NCBI RefSeq assembly: GCF_002975175.1 | Contig: NZ_PCNZ01000001.1 | Span: forward strand, 326,143-390,142 | DNA length: 64,000 bases | Direction: 5' to 3' | Origin: Bacillus sp. MYb209 | GTDB lineage: Bacteria; Bacillota; Bacilli; Bacillales; Bacillaceae_G | Shown: piece after piece, positions 36,027 to 46,396 of the stretch | Position numbering within the stretch: the first letter of the stretch is position 1 | Layout: every line of letters begins with the position of its first letter | Notes under the pieces: generated by a model | Told to the model about the DNA's origin: nothing | Databases searched by the model: none | Seen by the model: only the letters and a program-made list of their open reading frames with translations | Made by a program: the position numbers and the translations under genes

Positions 36027-37343
36027 TTAAACAAGTTCTTTAATACGTATGCGATCGTTCCCAATAATATTTTCATATGTTTCACGTTCTACAACAATTT
36101 GTGATGTTCCGCCTTTTGCGAAGACTACAGCCGGTCTACGAATACGATTATAATTATTAGCCATCGAATACCCATATGCTCCCGTGCAAGAAATTGCTAG
36201 TAAATCAGAAGAAGCAACTTGCGGTAGATTAATATCCCAAATCAGCATATCTCCACTTTCACAGCATTTCCCAGCAATCGAAACAAGTTCCTCATTCTCA
36301 TCATTCCCTCGATTCGCCAACATGGCTTCATAACGCGCTCCATATAGAGCCGGTCTTAAATTATCTGTCATCCCACCATCGACTGAAACATATTTCCGAA
36401 TACCAGGAATCTCTTTCACCGCTCCGACTGTATAAATTGTTGTTCCAGCATCACCTACAATACTACGCCCTGGCTCAATCCATATTTCAGGAAGCGGATA
36501 TTCACATAATGTAAACTGCTCTCTCACCGTACTTGTTACAGCGTGCACATACGTTTCAAGTGTTAACGGTGTATCAGACTCCGTATAACGTATACCGAAA
36601 CCTCCGCCGACATTTAATACTTTCACTACATAATTTGTTCGCTCTCGCACTTCTTCTAAAAATTGACGTAATACTTCAATTGCTCGAACAAAACCAGCCG
36701 TTTCGAATATTTGCGATCCGATGTGCGAGTGAATCCCTAGCACATTATAATTTGATTTTTGCAAAGCTAGCTCAATTGCTTGCATCGCTTGACCATTTGA
36801 AACACCAAATCCAAATTTCGAATCCTCTTGACCTGTTGTTATATATTCGTGTGTATGTGCCTCTACTCCAGGCGTTACACGGATTAATATGTTCACAAAT
36901 TTCCCATGTTGCACTGCTAAATCATGTAAAATTTCTAATTCTAAGAAATTATCTACCACAAAACAACCAATATTCGCCTGAAGAGCCATAATCATTTCTT
37001 CTTCTGTTTTATTATTTCCGTGAAAATGAATGCGCGATGCCGGAAATCCTGCTTGGAGTGCAGTATATAATTCTCCTCCAGAGACAACGTCTAAAGACAT
37101 ATTTTCTTCACGAGCTACTCGGCACATCTCCATGCACAAGAACGCCTTGCTAGCATATGCTACTTGATAAGAGAAACCACTTTCCTTAAAAGCACGATGA
37201 AACGCACGACATTTCCCTCGGATTGACTCTTCATCGTATACATAAAGTGGTGTTCCGTATTGTTTTGCTAGTTGCGTCGTATCGCACCCTCCAATTTCTA
37301 AGTGTCCTTGCCCATTGATTCGGCTTGTGCCGTGAAAATACAT
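36027..37343 (-). CDS. lysA: Diaminopimelate decarboxylase
   Basis: This 438-residue PLP enzyme is of the alanine-racemase-like fold. It has the PLP lysine in VAYASKAF, the HFHGNNK segment, and the C-terminal active-site Cys in CCESGDM. It makes L-lysine from meso-diaminopimelate. ATG 37343 has GGGAGG 8 nt upstream; an in-frame ATG at 37376 has none. A lysine riboswitch precedes it. Confidence 0.95.
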   Translation of the reverse strand: MYFHGTSRINGQGHLEIGGCDTTQLAKQYGTPLYVYDEESIRGKCRAFHRAFKESGFSYQVAYASKAFLCMEMCRVAREENMSLDVVSGGELYTALQAGFPASRIHFHGNNKTEEEMIMALQANIGCFVVDNFLELEILHDLAVQHGKFVNILIRVTPGVEAHTHEYITTGQEDSKFGFGVSNGQAMQAIELALQKSNYNVLGIHSHIGSQIFETAGFVRAIEVLRQFLEEVRERTNYVVKVLNVGGGFGIRYTESDTPLTLETYVHAVTSTVREQFTLCEYPLPEIWIEPGRSIVGDAGTTIYTVGAVKEIPGIRKYVSVDGGMTDNLRPALYGARYEAMLANRGNDENEELVSIAGKCCESGDMLIWDINLPQVASSDLLAISCTGAYGYSMANNYNRIRRPAVVFAKGGTSQIVVERETYENIIGNDRIRIKELV

Positions 37344-37417
37344 TTGAATTCCTCCCTTATTTCCTCTAAAACTCATAACCCCAATCTTCTATTCATTGCA
37401 GCACGCTTTTAGATAGA

Positions 37418-37725
37418 CAAAAAACGCGCGGAACAATGTTCACACGCGTTTCTTATTAGGAAAAATATATATTGAAAAAATAAACGAGTTGTTATCTTCT
37501 CAAAATAAGAAACCGCATCAACATCTCCAAATAGTTCTCCATAAAATAAATATTATGACAGTACTACATTTATTCAATGCAGTCCCAATATAAGAATAAC
37601 GTGGTTATTCTTATATTTCGGCAATAGTCCCTTTCAACCTATGGTCACAGATTCCACTAAATCTCCCATAGCTTACTCTTTCCTATCGCGGCCTCTACCT
37701 TTGAGAGTAGATGAGGTAAGTCTAT
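37418..37725 (-). promoter_or_regulatory. Lysine riboswitch (L-box) of lysA
   Basis: Minus-strand landmarks in order are AGGTAGAGGCCGCG, GTGGAATCTGTGACC, GGTTGAAAGGGACTATTGCC, GGGACTGCATTG, ACTGTCAT and TATGGAGAACTATTTGG, the conserved L-box core. A terminator stem (AAACGCG / CGCGTTT) with six U follows at 37418-37453. Lysine binding should terminate transcription. Confidence 0.96.
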
Positions 37726-37756
37726 TTAATTTTCAAACATCTAATTGTTGCTATTA

Positions 37757-37786
37757 ACAATACCAAAGGAACATTTTATTTGTCAA
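37757..37786 (-). promoter_or_regulatory. Sigma-A promoter of lysA
   Basis: TTGACA, 18-bp spacer and TATTGT, just past the stop of the DUF3888-like gene. Confidence 0.65.
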
Positions 37787-37794
37787 ACAATTTT

Positions 37795-38193
37795 TTATAT
37801 TGTTTTTTTACAGTTTAATTTCGTGTCATTTGGTAAGCGCTTTATAGAGATTTTTGTAACAGTCCATTCTCCTTCTTCATTGTTAAACGTCATACTTATC
37901 TTCTCAAACGGCGGAAGTACTTTTCCACCTATTCCTGATTCATATTTCGTTATTTCAATTACTGCTTGAAATAAATATGTACCGCTATAAAGTTTTTTTA
38001 GACTAATAATTTTAGGACAATCAAACGGTTTTAATTTTCCATATTGTTTCTCAATCGCTTCATTTATTTTTGGAAATAACACAGAATAAAGAGCATCTTC
38101 CATGAGCGGTGCATCATATTGTGCTACTGATACACTCGGTGAAACAAAAAGCATAAAACTAATGCATACTATAAAATATAATAATTTCCGCAT
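37795..38193 (-). CDS. Secreted DUF3888-like protein
   Basis: This 132-residue protein has a signal peptide (MRKLLYFIVCISFMLFVS...) cleaved near VAQ. The mature part fits the DUF3888 family of B. cereus-group secreted proteins. The second of two adjacent ATG codons (38193) is better spaced from GGAGG. Function unknown. Confidence 0.7.
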   Translation of the reverse strand: MRKLLYFIVCISFMLFVSPSVSVAQYDAPLMEDALYSVLFPKINEAIEKQYGKLKPFDCPKIISLKKLYSGTYLFQAVIEITKYESGIGGKVLPPFEKISMTFNNEEGEWTVTKISIKRLPNDTKLNCKKTI

Positions 38194-38454
38194 CATAACC
38201 TCCGTATCATTACGCGATACTTTCCATGTTTAACGAATGATAATAATCATACATAGAAATTCCATTTTATTGTCTCCCACTTCGCTTTTTCTACTCAATT
38301 GTTACAAAAAAAGCCCACAACTCCCCTTTATTTTCGTATAATGATACTCATAGTATAATAATCATAATAATAAAGGACTGTTCGTATATATATAGTGAGA
38401 CGATTTTCAAACAAACTCACATGAACTGTCATGCTTTTAGGAGAGGAGTATATT

Positions 38455-40341
38455 ATGCTAAAACATTTGTTTCCAAAACTGCGATTTGCACTCGTTGCGG
38501 TCGTTTTATTATGGATTAAAACATATATTGTGTACAAGCTAGCATTTGATATTAAAATTGATAACTTCTTTGAAGAATTTATGCTTTTTATTAACCCAAT
38601 AGCTTCATTACTTTTATTTTTCGGTTTAGCTTTACTTGCATCTAAGTACCGAAACCGAATTATTATTGGAATTAGTTTTATACTGTCATTTATTTTATTT
38701 GGAAATGCAATGTTTTACGGGTTCTATAACGATTTTGTTACTTTCCCTGTTTTATTCCAAACAAATAATATGGCTGACTTAGGAACGAGCATTAAAGAGC
38801 TCTTTACGTACAAAACATTACTTTTATTTGCAGATGCAATTATTTTAATGTTTATTTCACGTAAATTCCCATCATTTTGTGACAGGGCGCCACTTTCTCG
38901 TTCTGAAAAACGGACTTTCTTTAGTGGTGTAACAGCGCTATTGGCACTGCAAATTGCTGTTTCAGTTATTTACAAACCACAAATGTTCTCACGCTCATTT
39001 GATCGTCAAACTGTCGTGAAAAATTTAGGTTTATACACATATCATCTATTCGATATTACACTTCAATCTAAATCTTCGGCTGAACGTGTATTTGCAAGTG
39101 GCGACGGATTCTCCGAAATTAAAAATTATACTGACGCAAAAGATAAGCAAGTTGATAAAAACTTATTCGGAGCTGCAAAAGGTAAAAATGTAATTTTAAT
39201 TTCAATGGAATCTACACAAAGTTTTGTTATTAATAAAAAAATAAATGGAAAAGAGATTACTCCATTTTTAAATGAGTTTATAAAAGATAGTTTTTACTTC
39301 GATAACTTCTATCATCAAACGGGACAAGGTAAAACTTCCGATGCTGAATTTATCGTTGAAAACTCCCTTTATCCGTTAGATCGTGGTTCTGTATTCTTTA
39401 CTCATGCAACAAATGAATATACTGCCACACCAGAACAGTTAAAGAAATATGGATATTCTTCCGCTGTCTTCCATTCAAACGATAAAACATTTTGGAATCG
39501 TGATGTAATGTATCCTGCACTTGGATATGATCGTTATTTTAATTTAAATGATTACGTAGGCACTGAACAAATGTCTGTCGGTTGGGGATTAAAAGATAAA
39601 GAGTTCTTTGAACAATCTATTCCAAAGTTAAAATCTTTACCACAACCGTTCTATACAAAATTTATTACTTTAACAAATCATTTTCCGTTTCTTCTAAATC
39701 CAGAAGATCAATATGTTGATGAGTTTAATTCAGAAAGCGATGTTCTAAACCGCTATTTCCCAACGGTCCGCTACACGGATGAAGCTCTTAAATTATTCAT
39801 TAACCAATTGAAAGAAGAAGGATTATACGATAATTCCGTTATTGTCATTTATGGTGATCATTATGGTATTTCTGAAAACCATAATGCAGCTATGGCTCAG
39901 TTCCTTGGGAAAGACGCTATTACACCGTTTGATTCTATGCAATTACAACGCGTACCTCTCATTATTCATGTGCCAGGTCAAGAAGGAAAAGTCATTTCTA
40001 AAGTATCAGGACAAATTGATATTAAACCAACGCTACTTCATTTACTTGGTATTAAAACAAATCAATCCATTGAATTTGGAACTGACTTATTTATAAAAGA
40101 AAAAGACCCTCTTATGGTAATGCGCGATGGTAGTTTTGTAACAGAGGATTATGTTTATACAAAAAATATGTGCTACAAAAGAAGCTCAGGTGAAGAGGCA
40201 GATGTAACACTATGCCAGCCGTATATTGAAAAAGCAAAAACAGATTTAAAACTCTCCGACAAACTGATTTATGGAGATTTATTACGATTCGATCCTAACA
40301 ATCGATATAAAACTGGAACGATGACAACGAAATTTGAATAA
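38455..40341 (+). CDS. ltaS: Lipoteichoic acid synthase (LtaS family)
   Basis: This 628-residue protein has five N-terminal membrane spans and an extracellular sulfatase-fold domain. The nucleophile Thr lies in TGQGKTSDAEF, and metal ligands include Glu in SMESTQ and Asp-His in VIYGDHYG. It polymerises glycerol phosphate from phosphatidylglycerol onto the lipid anchor. ATG 38455 follows GGAGAGGAG. Bacillus has several LtaS paralogues; which one this is cannot be told. Confidence 0.92.
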   Translation: MLKHLFPKLRFALVAVVLLWIKTYIVYKLAFDIKIDNFFEEFMLFINPIASLLLFFGLALLASKYRNRIIIGISFILSFILFGNAMFYGFYNDFVTFPVLFQTNNMADLGTSIKELFTYKTLLLFADAIILMFISRKFPSFCDRAPLSRSEKRTFFSGVTALLALQIAVSVIYKPQMFSRSFDRQTVVKNLGLYTYHLFDITLQSKSSAERVFASGDGFSEIKNYTDAKDKQVDKNLFGAAKGKNVILISMESTQSFVINKKINGKEITPFLNEFIKDSFYFDNFYHQTGQGKTSDAEFIVENSLYPLDRGSVFFTHATNEYTATPEQLKKYGYSSAVFHSNDKTFWNRDVMYPALGYDRYFNLNDYVGTEQMSVGWGLKDKEFFEQSIPKLKSLPQPFYTKFITLTNHFPFLLNPEDQYVDEFNSESDVLNRYFPTVRYTDEALKLFINQLKEEGLYDNSVIVIYGDHYGISENHNAAMAQFLGKDAITPFDSMQLQRVPLIIHVPGQEGKVISKVSGQIDIKPTLLHLLGIKTNQSIEFGTDLFIKEKDPLMVMRDGSFVTEDYVYTKNMCYKRSSGEEADVTLCQPYIEKAKTDLKLSDKLIYGDLLRFDPNNRYKTGTMTTKFE

Positions 40342-40343
40342 TG

Positions 40344-40379
40344 AAAGAAGCAACTTTATGAAAAGTTGCTTCTTTTTTA
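40344..40379 (+). terminator. Terminator of ltaS
   Basis: The stem AAAGAAGCAACTTT / AAAGTTGCTTCTTT is followed by TTT. Confidence 0.85.
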
Positions 40380-40506
40380 CTTACACTTCAAATCTTTCAC
40401 CAATTGGGAATTTTTTTCGTATGAGAAAGAAATTTATGGTATGATAAAATAAGTAAACTTTCATACACTAATTAAGAATTTATAACAGAAAGCAAGGGAT
40501 CAGATT

Positions 40507-41208
40507 TTGTATAGAGCAGCTATTCCAAACTTATTTACGCTCGGAAATTTATATAGCGGATTTTTGTCAATCGGCTATGCATCTTTAGGATATTATAAAT
40601 CAGCTGCTATTTTAGTACTGATCGGGATGATGTTAGACAGTCTTGATGGTCGTGTCGCTCGTTTATTACGCGTTGATTCACAAATGGGAAAAGAGCTTGA
40701 TTCACTCGCGGATGTTGTAACATTTGGCGCAGCACCTGCTGTTTTAATGTATTACACATCTTTTTCCAACTACGGAATCATTGGACTATACATAGCGGGA
40801 TTATTCCCTCTGTTCGGAGCATATCGCTTAGCACGATTTAATGTAACACCATCTTCTACTTCTATGAAATATTTCACTGGAGTTCCGATTACTGCAGCAG
40901 GAGGGCTTGTCGCTTTCTTAACATTATTTTCACATACCATTCCAAAAATCGTTCTCATTACCGTATTTGTAACGTTCGCATTTTTAATGGTGAGCCGTGT
41001 TCGTATCCCAAGTTTAAAAGACGTACCAATTCCACGATATAGCATAATTATTACACTATTTTTAGTTGGAATTATTATTACAATGTACCAAACAAGTTTT
41101 GGCAACATTTCTGTTTTCTTATTCATTGCCATTCCACTATACATTTTGTATATGTTATCTCAATTTATTAGACAAAGACCTTCTAAAAAAGCAAATAAAG
41201 AAAAATAA
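40507..41208 (+). CDS. pssA: CDP-diacylglycerol-serine O-phosphatidyltransferase
   Basis: This 233-residue membrane protein has about seven spans. The CDP-alcohol phosphatidyltransferase motif is complete: DSLDGRVAR then G and the two Asp in GKELDSLAD. It makes phosphatidylserine. TTG 40507 has AAGGGATC upstream and gives the expected N-terminus (MYRAAIPNLFTLGN). The decarboxylase gene psd is not adjacent. Confidence 0.92.
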   Translation: MYRAAIPNLFTLGNLYSGFLSIGYASLGYYKSAAILVLIGMMLDSLDGRVARLLRVDSQMGKELDSLADVVTFGAAPAVLMYYTSFSNYGIIGLYIAGLFPLFGAYRLARFNVTPSSTSMKYFTGVPITAAGGLVAFLTLFSHTIPKIVLITVFVTFAFLMVSRVRIPSLKDVPIPRYSIIITLFLVGIIITMYQTSFGNISVFLFIAIPLYILYMLSQFIRQRPSKKANKEK

Positions 41209-41210
41209 GA

Positions 41211-41241
41211 AAAACCTTCCGTTTCGGAAGGTTTCTTTTTA
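41211..41241 (+). terminator. Terminator of pssA
   Basis: The stem AACCTTCC / GGAAGGTT is followed by TCTTTTT. Confidence 0.85.
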
Positions 41242-41300
41242 TCTCGCTATTTACGGGTAGCCCGATTGGTGAGGGCTAATAATCAAAGAGAGGATGGACA
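41242..41300. repeat. bcr-type repeat remnant, copy 5
   Basis: CGCTATTTACGGGTAGCCCG and GGCTAATAATCA match the ends of copy 4; the middle is deleted. Confidence 0.5.
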
Positions 41301-41303
41301 CCC

Positions 41304-42275
41304 TTATTTTGTAACCAATACTTTTTGATTTACAGGTGTTACAGGTTCTTCACCATTTAATACAGCTAAAATATTTCTTACTGCCATTTCAGCCATTGCA
41401 TCACGCGTTTCGAATGTTGCATTCCCTACGTGAGGAGCAAGTACCACATTCTTTAATCCTTTTAGCTCTTCTGTAATTTTCGGTTCAAATTCAAACACGT
41501 CAAGAGCTGCACCTTCAATTTCATTTGTTTTTAGTGCATGAGCAAGTGCAAATTCATTCATAATTGGTCCACGTGAAGCATTTACAATATATGCTGTTTT
41601 CTTCATCATTTTAAACTGTTCTTCATCAATCATATGATGTAATTTCGGGTTATAAGCACAGTTAATTGTAATAAAGTCTGCTGTTTGTAATAATTCTTCC
41701 AATGTTACATATGTTGCTCCCAGTTCACTTTCAGCTTCAGGCTTACGATTTGGCCCTGTATATAAAATATCCATTCCAAATGCTTTCGCACGCTTTGCAA
41801 CTGCCTTCCCAATTTCTCCAAGGCCAATAATTCCAATTGTCTTACCGTGCACTTCACGACCCAAGAAAAATAATGGTGCCCAGCCGTTAAATCCAGTTGT
41901 ACGACATAACGTATCCCCTTCAGGAATTCTACGTGCCGCTGCTAAAAGAAGTGCAAATGTTAATTCTGCTGTCGCTTCAGTTGATACTTTCGGTGTATTC
42001 GATACTGTAATTCCTTTTTCTCCTGCATACGTGAAATCAATATTATCGTAACCAGCACCGTAGTTTGCAACAATCTTTAAATTAGATGCCGCATCAATAA
42101 CTTCTTTCGTCACCTTTGTAGAAAGTAAACTTAACAATGCATCTTTATCTCTTACACGCTCTGTTAATTCCTTTAAAGAAATTAACTCTTCTTTATCGTA
42201 CATTTCTACATCATGATTCTTTAATAGTTCTAATCCGATTTCTGGAATTTTCCCTGCTACTAATATTTTCGCCAC
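41304..42275 (-). CDS. D-2-hydroxyacid dehydrogenase (glyoxylate/hydroxypyruvate reductase type)
   Basis: This 323-residue protein has an NAD(P)-binding GLGEIGKAVAKRAKAFG, the catalytic Arg in VNASRGP, Glu in VFEFEP and His in APHVGNAT. It reduces a 2-keto acid such as glyoxylate, hydroxypyruvate or 2-ketogluconate. It is too short for SerA and lacks an ACT domain. GTG 42275 has AGAGG 8 nt upstream; an in-frame GTG at 42284 falls inside that spacer. Confidence 0.88.
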   Translation of the reverse strand: MAKILVAGKIPEIGLELLKNHDVEMYDKEELISLKELTERVRDKDALLSLLSTKVTKEVIDAASNLKIVANYGAGYDNIDFTYAGEKGITVSNTPKVSTEATAELTFALLLAAARRIPEGDTLCRTTGFNGWAPLFFLGREVHGKTIGIIGLGEIGKAVAKRAKAFGMDILYTGPNRKPEAESELGATYVTLEELLQTADFITINCAYNPKLHHMIDEEQFKMMKKTAYIVNASRGPIMNEFALAHALKTNEIEGAALDVFEFEPKITEELKGLKNVVLAPHVGNATFETRDAMAEMAVRNILAVLNGEEPVTPVNQKVLVTK

Positions 42276-42387
42276 TACTAACACCTCTTCTATAGAAAAT
42301 AAGATATCTCTTATATTTCATTGTAAGAAATCCACATATAAAAACCAAGGAATTTGATTATAGTTTTGAAAATCGACACTTTTCCAT

Positions 42388-42419
42388 AAAAAAAGAGGAG
42401 ATGCAACTCTCCCCTCTTT
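42388..42419 (-). terminator. Terminator after the 54-residue gene
   Basis: The minus-strand stem AAAGAGGGGAG / CTCCTCTTT is followed by TTTTAT. Confidence 0.75.
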
Positions 42420-42584
42420 TTACGCTTTTTCTTGCGATTCTTTCCCAAGCTTCGCATCGATTGTTCCTTCTGCAACTGTATCGCTAATTTGTTCCTCAAT
42501 AACAGAGTTAGCTGTATTACTCGTTTCAGAAGTATAGGCTTGCTCCGCCACTTGTACGTTTTGTTTATTTTGTTGTTCCGCCAT
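42420..42584 (-). CDS. Small acidic protein of unknown function
   Basis: This protein has 54 residues (MAEQQNKQNVQV... ending GKESQEKA), very polar and Gln/Asn/Glu-rich, without membrane span or cysteine. AAAGGAGGGT precedes ATG 42584 with good spacing. It lies 68 bp after hisJ with no terminator between, so it may be the last gene of the his transcript. It is probably intrinsically disordered. Confidence 0.65.
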   Translation of the reverse strand: MAEQQNKQNVQVAEQAYTSETSNTANSVIEEQISDTVAEGTIDAKLGKESQEKA

Positions 42585-42652
42585 TTTCCACCCTCCTTTT
42601 TATTCTTTCTTATTTTGAACAAAAAGGGTGGTTTTCATCAAAAAATCGTGCT

Positions 42653-43672
42653 TCATTTTAAAATTGTCACTTCTTCTTCAAGCAATCTCATCGTTCTTAC
42701 TCGTTTCGTAAATGTAGCTATGTGAGAAATATCATGATTGCGTAATGTCTTTATATTCTCTTTCACATACTTTCCTAAATCATTCGGATAATGAGCATCT
42801 GAGGATAGAGTAATCGGAACTCCATGTTTAGCTAATACTTGTAAATAAAGCGGACTTGGACACATTTCGCGCACAGGATAACGATAGTACAACCCTGCAT
42901 TTATTTCTGTTGCTGTATTTGTTTCCACTAAAGCACGAGCGATTTCCTTATAATAAGAAAGCTGTTCATTCTCATCTAACCGGTAATTAAATACTTTTAT
43001 GTTATCGAGGTGAGCTATAATATCAAAGAGCTCAGAACGAACGGCACTTTCAACTGTAGCGAAAAACGTGTGATATAAAGTATGTAACTCATGCGTACCA
43101 AAATACTCTTTCGTATCTGGATTATCAAATCCCCATCCATCTATAAAATGGACCGAACCGATTACATAATCAAAGTCTCCTAATGCTAGTAAGCCTTTTA
43201 ACTCTTGTTCACCCCCGATAAAATAATCCGCTTCAATTCCAAGTTTGAGCGTTACCCCTTGTTTATTCCATCTCTCTTTTGCCTCTTCTATCGCCTTTGT
43301 AAAATCATAAAGAGACGTTACTCTTACTTGATCTAACCATTCTTTTTGTAAACGACCAAGCTTAGAATCACTAATATCTACATACTTTTCATAATATCCT
43401 TTCGCTTCATGAAAACGATATAAATGATCGACAATACCAACTTCTTTTATACCTTTTCGCAAAGCCTCTTCTAAATATAAATCAATCCATTTCGCTGTAA
43501 ATGGACCTTCCTTCACACGTTTTTTCAGGCGTTCTTGTGTTTTCATAAGCCATTCCATTGAATGTTTATCTTCTTTAAGCGGTTCAAAATATTGTAGTGC
43601 ATCATTTATTTTAGCAAGCCAGCCTATTGAATATGGGCCTTCCTCTAAATGAAGATGATAATCTACTTTCAT
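42653..43672 (-). CDS. hisJ: Histidinol-phosphatase, PHP family
   Basis: This 339-residue protein has PHP metal motifs DYHLHLEEG, VDHLYRF, HLDNIK and SSDAHYP. It dephosphorylates histidinol phosphate. It is longer than the ~268-residue B. subtilis HisJ, but its position 14 bp after hisE supports the role. Confidence 0.87.
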   Translation of the reverse strand: MKVDYHLHLEEGPYSIGWLAKINDALQYFEPLKEDKHSMEWLMKTQERLKKRVKEGPFTAKWIDLYLEEALRKGIKEVGIVDHLYRFHEAKGYYEKYVDISDSKLGRLQKEWLDQVRVTSLYDFTKAIEEAKERWNKQGVTLKLGIEADYFIGGEQELKGLLALGDFDYVIGSVHFIDGWGFDNPDTKEYFGTHELHTLYHTFFATVESAVRSELFDIIAHLDNIKVFNYRLDENEQLSYYKEIARALVETNTATEINAGLYYRYPVREMCPSPLYLQVLAKHGVPITLSSDAHYPNDLGKYVKENIKTLRNHDISHIATFTKRVRTMRLLEEEVTILK

Positions 43673-43686
43673 CCATATTCCCCCCC

Positions 43687-44010
43687 TTATAATGTATCTA
43701 TTTCTCTTCGATCCCCTACTCTCGAAAGCTTTCCATTTCTTTCTTTCACTTCTTGCATGACATCTTCTAATGAAATATTTTTTTCAGCTAATAGAACAAA
43801 ACAGTGATAAAACACATCAACCATTTCTTTTACTAGTTCTTCTTTATCATTATTTTTAGACGCAATAATTACTTCTGTGCACTCCTCACCAATTTTCTTT
43901 AAAATTTTATCTTCACCTTTTGAAAATAAATAATTCGTATATGATTCAGAGAGTGGATTTTTCTTTCGTTCTTCAATTGTTTCAAATAATAACTTAAGGA
44001 TATCTTCCAT
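43687..44010 (-). CDS. hisE: Phosphoribosyl-ATP pyrophosphatase
   Basis: This 107-residue MazG-like helical protein has the metal motif [23 protein letters not shown]. It hydrolyses PR-ATP to PR-AMP. It is encoded separately from hisI, unlike enterobacteria. Confidence 0.95.
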   Translation of the reverse strand: MEDILKLLFETIEERKKNPLSESYTNYLFSKGEDKILKKIGEECTEVIIASKNNDKEELVKEMVDVFYHCFVLLAEKNISLEDVMQEVKERNGKLSRVGDRREIDTL

Positions 44011-44020
44011 ATGTATCCCC

Positions 44021-44326
44021 CTATATAATTTTATAGTGAAAACACGTTTTTTCTCCCGTATGGCAAGCAGGCCCTACTTGCTTTACGACAACAACGATTG
44101 AATCTTGATCACAGTCTAAATAAAGTGATTGAACATATTGGACATTTCCCGATGTACCTCCTTTATTCCATAACGATTGTCTCGAACGGGAATAAAACCA
44201 TGTTCTTTTCGTTTCCAGCGTCTTGTCATACGCTTCTTCATTCATATAAGCTAACATTAAAACTTCTTTCGTATCTTCCTCGACAACAACAGCTGGTATC
44301 AATCCTTTTGAAAAGTTAGGTTTCAT
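44021..44326 (-). CDS. hisI: Phosphoribosyl-AMP cyclohydrolase
   Basis: This 101-residue protein has zinc/metal motifs LDCDQDS and C-T-C ([12 protein letters not shown]) and the WNKGGTSGN substrate loop. It opens the adenine ring of PR-AMP. Its start overlaps the hisF stop by 4 bases. Confidence 0.95.
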   Translation of the reverse strand: MKPNFSKGLIPAVVVEEDTKEVLMLAYMNEEAYDKTLETKRTWFYSRSRQSLWNKGGTSGNVQYVQSLYLDCDQDSIVVVVKQVGPACHTGEKTCFHYKII

Positions 44327-45081
44327 AACCTCACCTCAACGTTTGCTTCTCTTAATTTCCTCTTCACATCCTGTACAGTCGCTTCACCATAATGAAAGAT
44401 TGATGCTGCTAATGCTGCATCAACTGTTGTTTTTTGAAATACTTCTATAATGTGATCCGCATGGCCACATCCTCCTGACGCGATTACTGGGACGGAAACG
44501 CTGTTTGAAATTGTTTCTGTTAAACGAAGATCATATCCATTTTTCGTTCCATCTGCATCCATACTCGTCAGTAAAATTTCTCCTGCTCCGAGCTTAACAA
44601 CGTGCTTCGCCCATTCGATTGCATCCATTCCAGTATTAAGTCTTCCACCATTTACATATACATTCCATTTATCCTCTTCTACTTTTCTAGCATCGATCGC
44701 TACGACCATACATTGCGATCCAAAGTGTTCTGCCCCTTCCTGGATTAGCTTTGGATTTCTTACGGCAGCTGAGTTAATCGAAACTTTATCTGCTCCAGCT
44801 CTTAGTAAATTGTACATATCTTGAACATCTGAAATCCCCCCTCCAACAGTAAGAGGAATAAATACTTTTGAAGCCGTTTTTTCTACAACATCTATAATCG
44901 TTTTTCGCCCTTCATGCGTTGCAGTAATATCTAAAAATACAATTTCATCTGCTCCCGCATCATTGTATAAAGCAGCTATTTCAACAGGATCACCGACGTC
45001 TTGTAATCCTATAAAATTTACTCCCTTTACTACCCGCCCTTCTTTTACATCTAGACATGGTATAATTCGTTTCGCTAACAT
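44323..45081 (-). CDS. hisF: Imidazole glycerol phosphate synthase, cyclase subunit
   Basis: This 252-residue (beta/alpha)8 barrel has catalytic Asp in [17 protein letters not shown] and Asp in [15 protein letters not shown]. It makes imidazole glycerol phosphate and AICAR with HisH. It overlaps hisA by 7 bases. Confidence 0.97.
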   Translation of the reverse strand: MLAKRIIPCLDVKEGRVVKGVNFIGLQDVGDPVEIAALYNDAGADEIVFLDITATHEGRKTIIDVVEKTASKVFIPLTVGGGISDVQDMYNLLRAGADKVSINSAAVRNPKLIQEGAEHFGSQCMVVAIDARKVEEDKWNVYVNGGRLNTGMDAIEWAKHVVKLGAGEILLTSMDADGTKNGYDLRLTETISNSVSVPVIASGGCGHADHIIEVFQKTTVDAALAASIFHYGEATVQDVKRKLREANVEVRL

Positions 45082-45794
45082 AGCTTTGTAACCTGTAACA
45101 CTTCTTCTAAATCAATCGTTTTCTCGTAAAGAGCCTTACCAATTATGACTCCATATATATTCATATCATTTAATCTTTTCACATCTTGAATAGATGCCAC
45201 TCCTCCAGAAGCAATCACACGAATGCCCACGCTTTTTTGCAGTAGCTCTAATTGTTCAAAGTTCGGACCTGCAAGCGTCCCATCTTTTGAGATATCTGTA
45301 AACACAATCGTTTGAACACCTAAACTTTCCATTTGCTTCGCTAAATCAATGTAAGAAATTTCAGATACATCTAACCAGCCCCTCGTTGCTACGAAACCAT
45401 TTTTCGCGTCAATTCCAACAATGATTTTCTCGTTATATAGACGAACTGTTTCTTCTAAAAATGACTTATCATAAAGTGCAGCTGTTCCTAAAATCACTTT
45501 TTCTACACCCACTGACAATAACTTCTCTACTGCTGCAAGTGACCGAACACCTCCTCCAACTTGCACCGGAATGCGTACCGCTCTGCATATTTTTTCAATG
45601 ACAGGCAAATTTACTGCCTCCCCAGCAATTGCACCATCTAAATCAACAATGTGTAATCTTTTCGCTCCAAGTTGTTCAAATACGATTGCTTGTGCGACTG
45701 GATCTTCATTCATCACCGTTTCTTTACTAAATTCTCCTTGATAAAGCCTTACACATCGCCCTTCTTTTAAATCGATAGCTGGGAAGATTTCCAT
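45075..45794 (-). CDS. hisA: ProFAR isomerase
   Basis: This 239-residue half-barrel-duplicated (beta/alpha)8 protein has catalytic Asp residues in [17 protein letters not shown] and [14 protein letters not shown]. It isomerises ProFAR to PRFAR. It overlaps hisH by 28 bases. Confidence 0.97.
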   Translation of the reverse strand: MEIFPAIDLKEGRCVRLYQGEFSKETVMNEDPVAQAIVFEQLGAKRLHIVDLDGAIAGEAVNLPVIEKICRAVRIPVQVGGGVRSLAAVEKLLSVGVEKVILGTAALYDKSFLEETVRLYNEKIIVGIDAKNGFVATRGWLDVSEISYIDLAKQMESLGVQTIVFTDISKDGTLAGPNFEQLELLQKSVGIRVIASGGVASIQDVKRLNDMNIYGVIIGKALYEKTIDLEEVLQVTKLC

Positions 45795-46396
45795 GCTTCT
45801 ACCACCCCTTTGAAATTTTTTAACATTTGCATTCCAATTTCACCACTTTTTTCAGGATGAAACTGTGCGCCAAATATATTTCCTTTTGCTACAAAACCAG
45901 GTACTTGCACTCCATACTCACTTGCCCCATACACAATTTCATTCGGACAATCTGCATAATAAGAGTGGACATAATATACGAAAGAACCGTCCTCGACTCC
46001 ATTCCAAAGCGATATTTCTCCTTCTTTTTTTAATTCATTCCACCCCATATGTGGAATTTTATAAGGAACTTTTAACTTTCGAATGACACCTGGCAATAAA
46101 TTTAATCCGTTACAATTTTGTAGTTCCTCACTTTTTTCAAATAATAACTGCATTCCTAAGCATATGCCAAGGAGCGGTTTTCCTGAGCTCCCAACTTCTT
46201 TTAGCACACATACTAAATCTTTTTCTTCTAAAACGTCCATCGCTTTCGGAAATGCGCCTACTCCAGGTAAAATAACTCCATCACTTCTCAATATTTCTTC
46301 TTTATCATCCGTTATGATGTACTCTGCTCCAATATACTTTAATGCTTGTTCCACACTGCGAATATTTCCCATTCCATAATCTATAATTGCAATCAA
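45767..46396 (-). CDS. hisH: Imidazole glycerol phosphate synthase, glutaminase subunit
   Basis: This 209-residue class I glutamine amidotransferase has the nucleophile Cys in [13 protein letters not shown] and His-Glu in [10 protein letters not shown]. It feeds ammonia to HisF. Confidence 0.97.
   Translation of the reverse strand: MIAIIDYGMGNIRSVEQALKYIGAEYIITDDKEEILRSDGVILPGVGAFPKAMDVLEEKDLVCVLKEVGSSGKPLLGICLGMQLLFEKSEELQNCNGLNLLPGVIRKLKVPYKIPHMGWNELKKEGEISLWNGVEDGSFVYYVHSYYADCPNEIVYGASEYGVQVPGFVAKGNIFGAQFHPEKSGEIGMQMLKNFKGVVEAWKSSQLSI

Noticed and set aside
38225-38250. Fur-like AATGATAATAATCAT motif
   Set aside because: Only half of the 7-1-7 palindrome matches, and neighbours are not iron genes.
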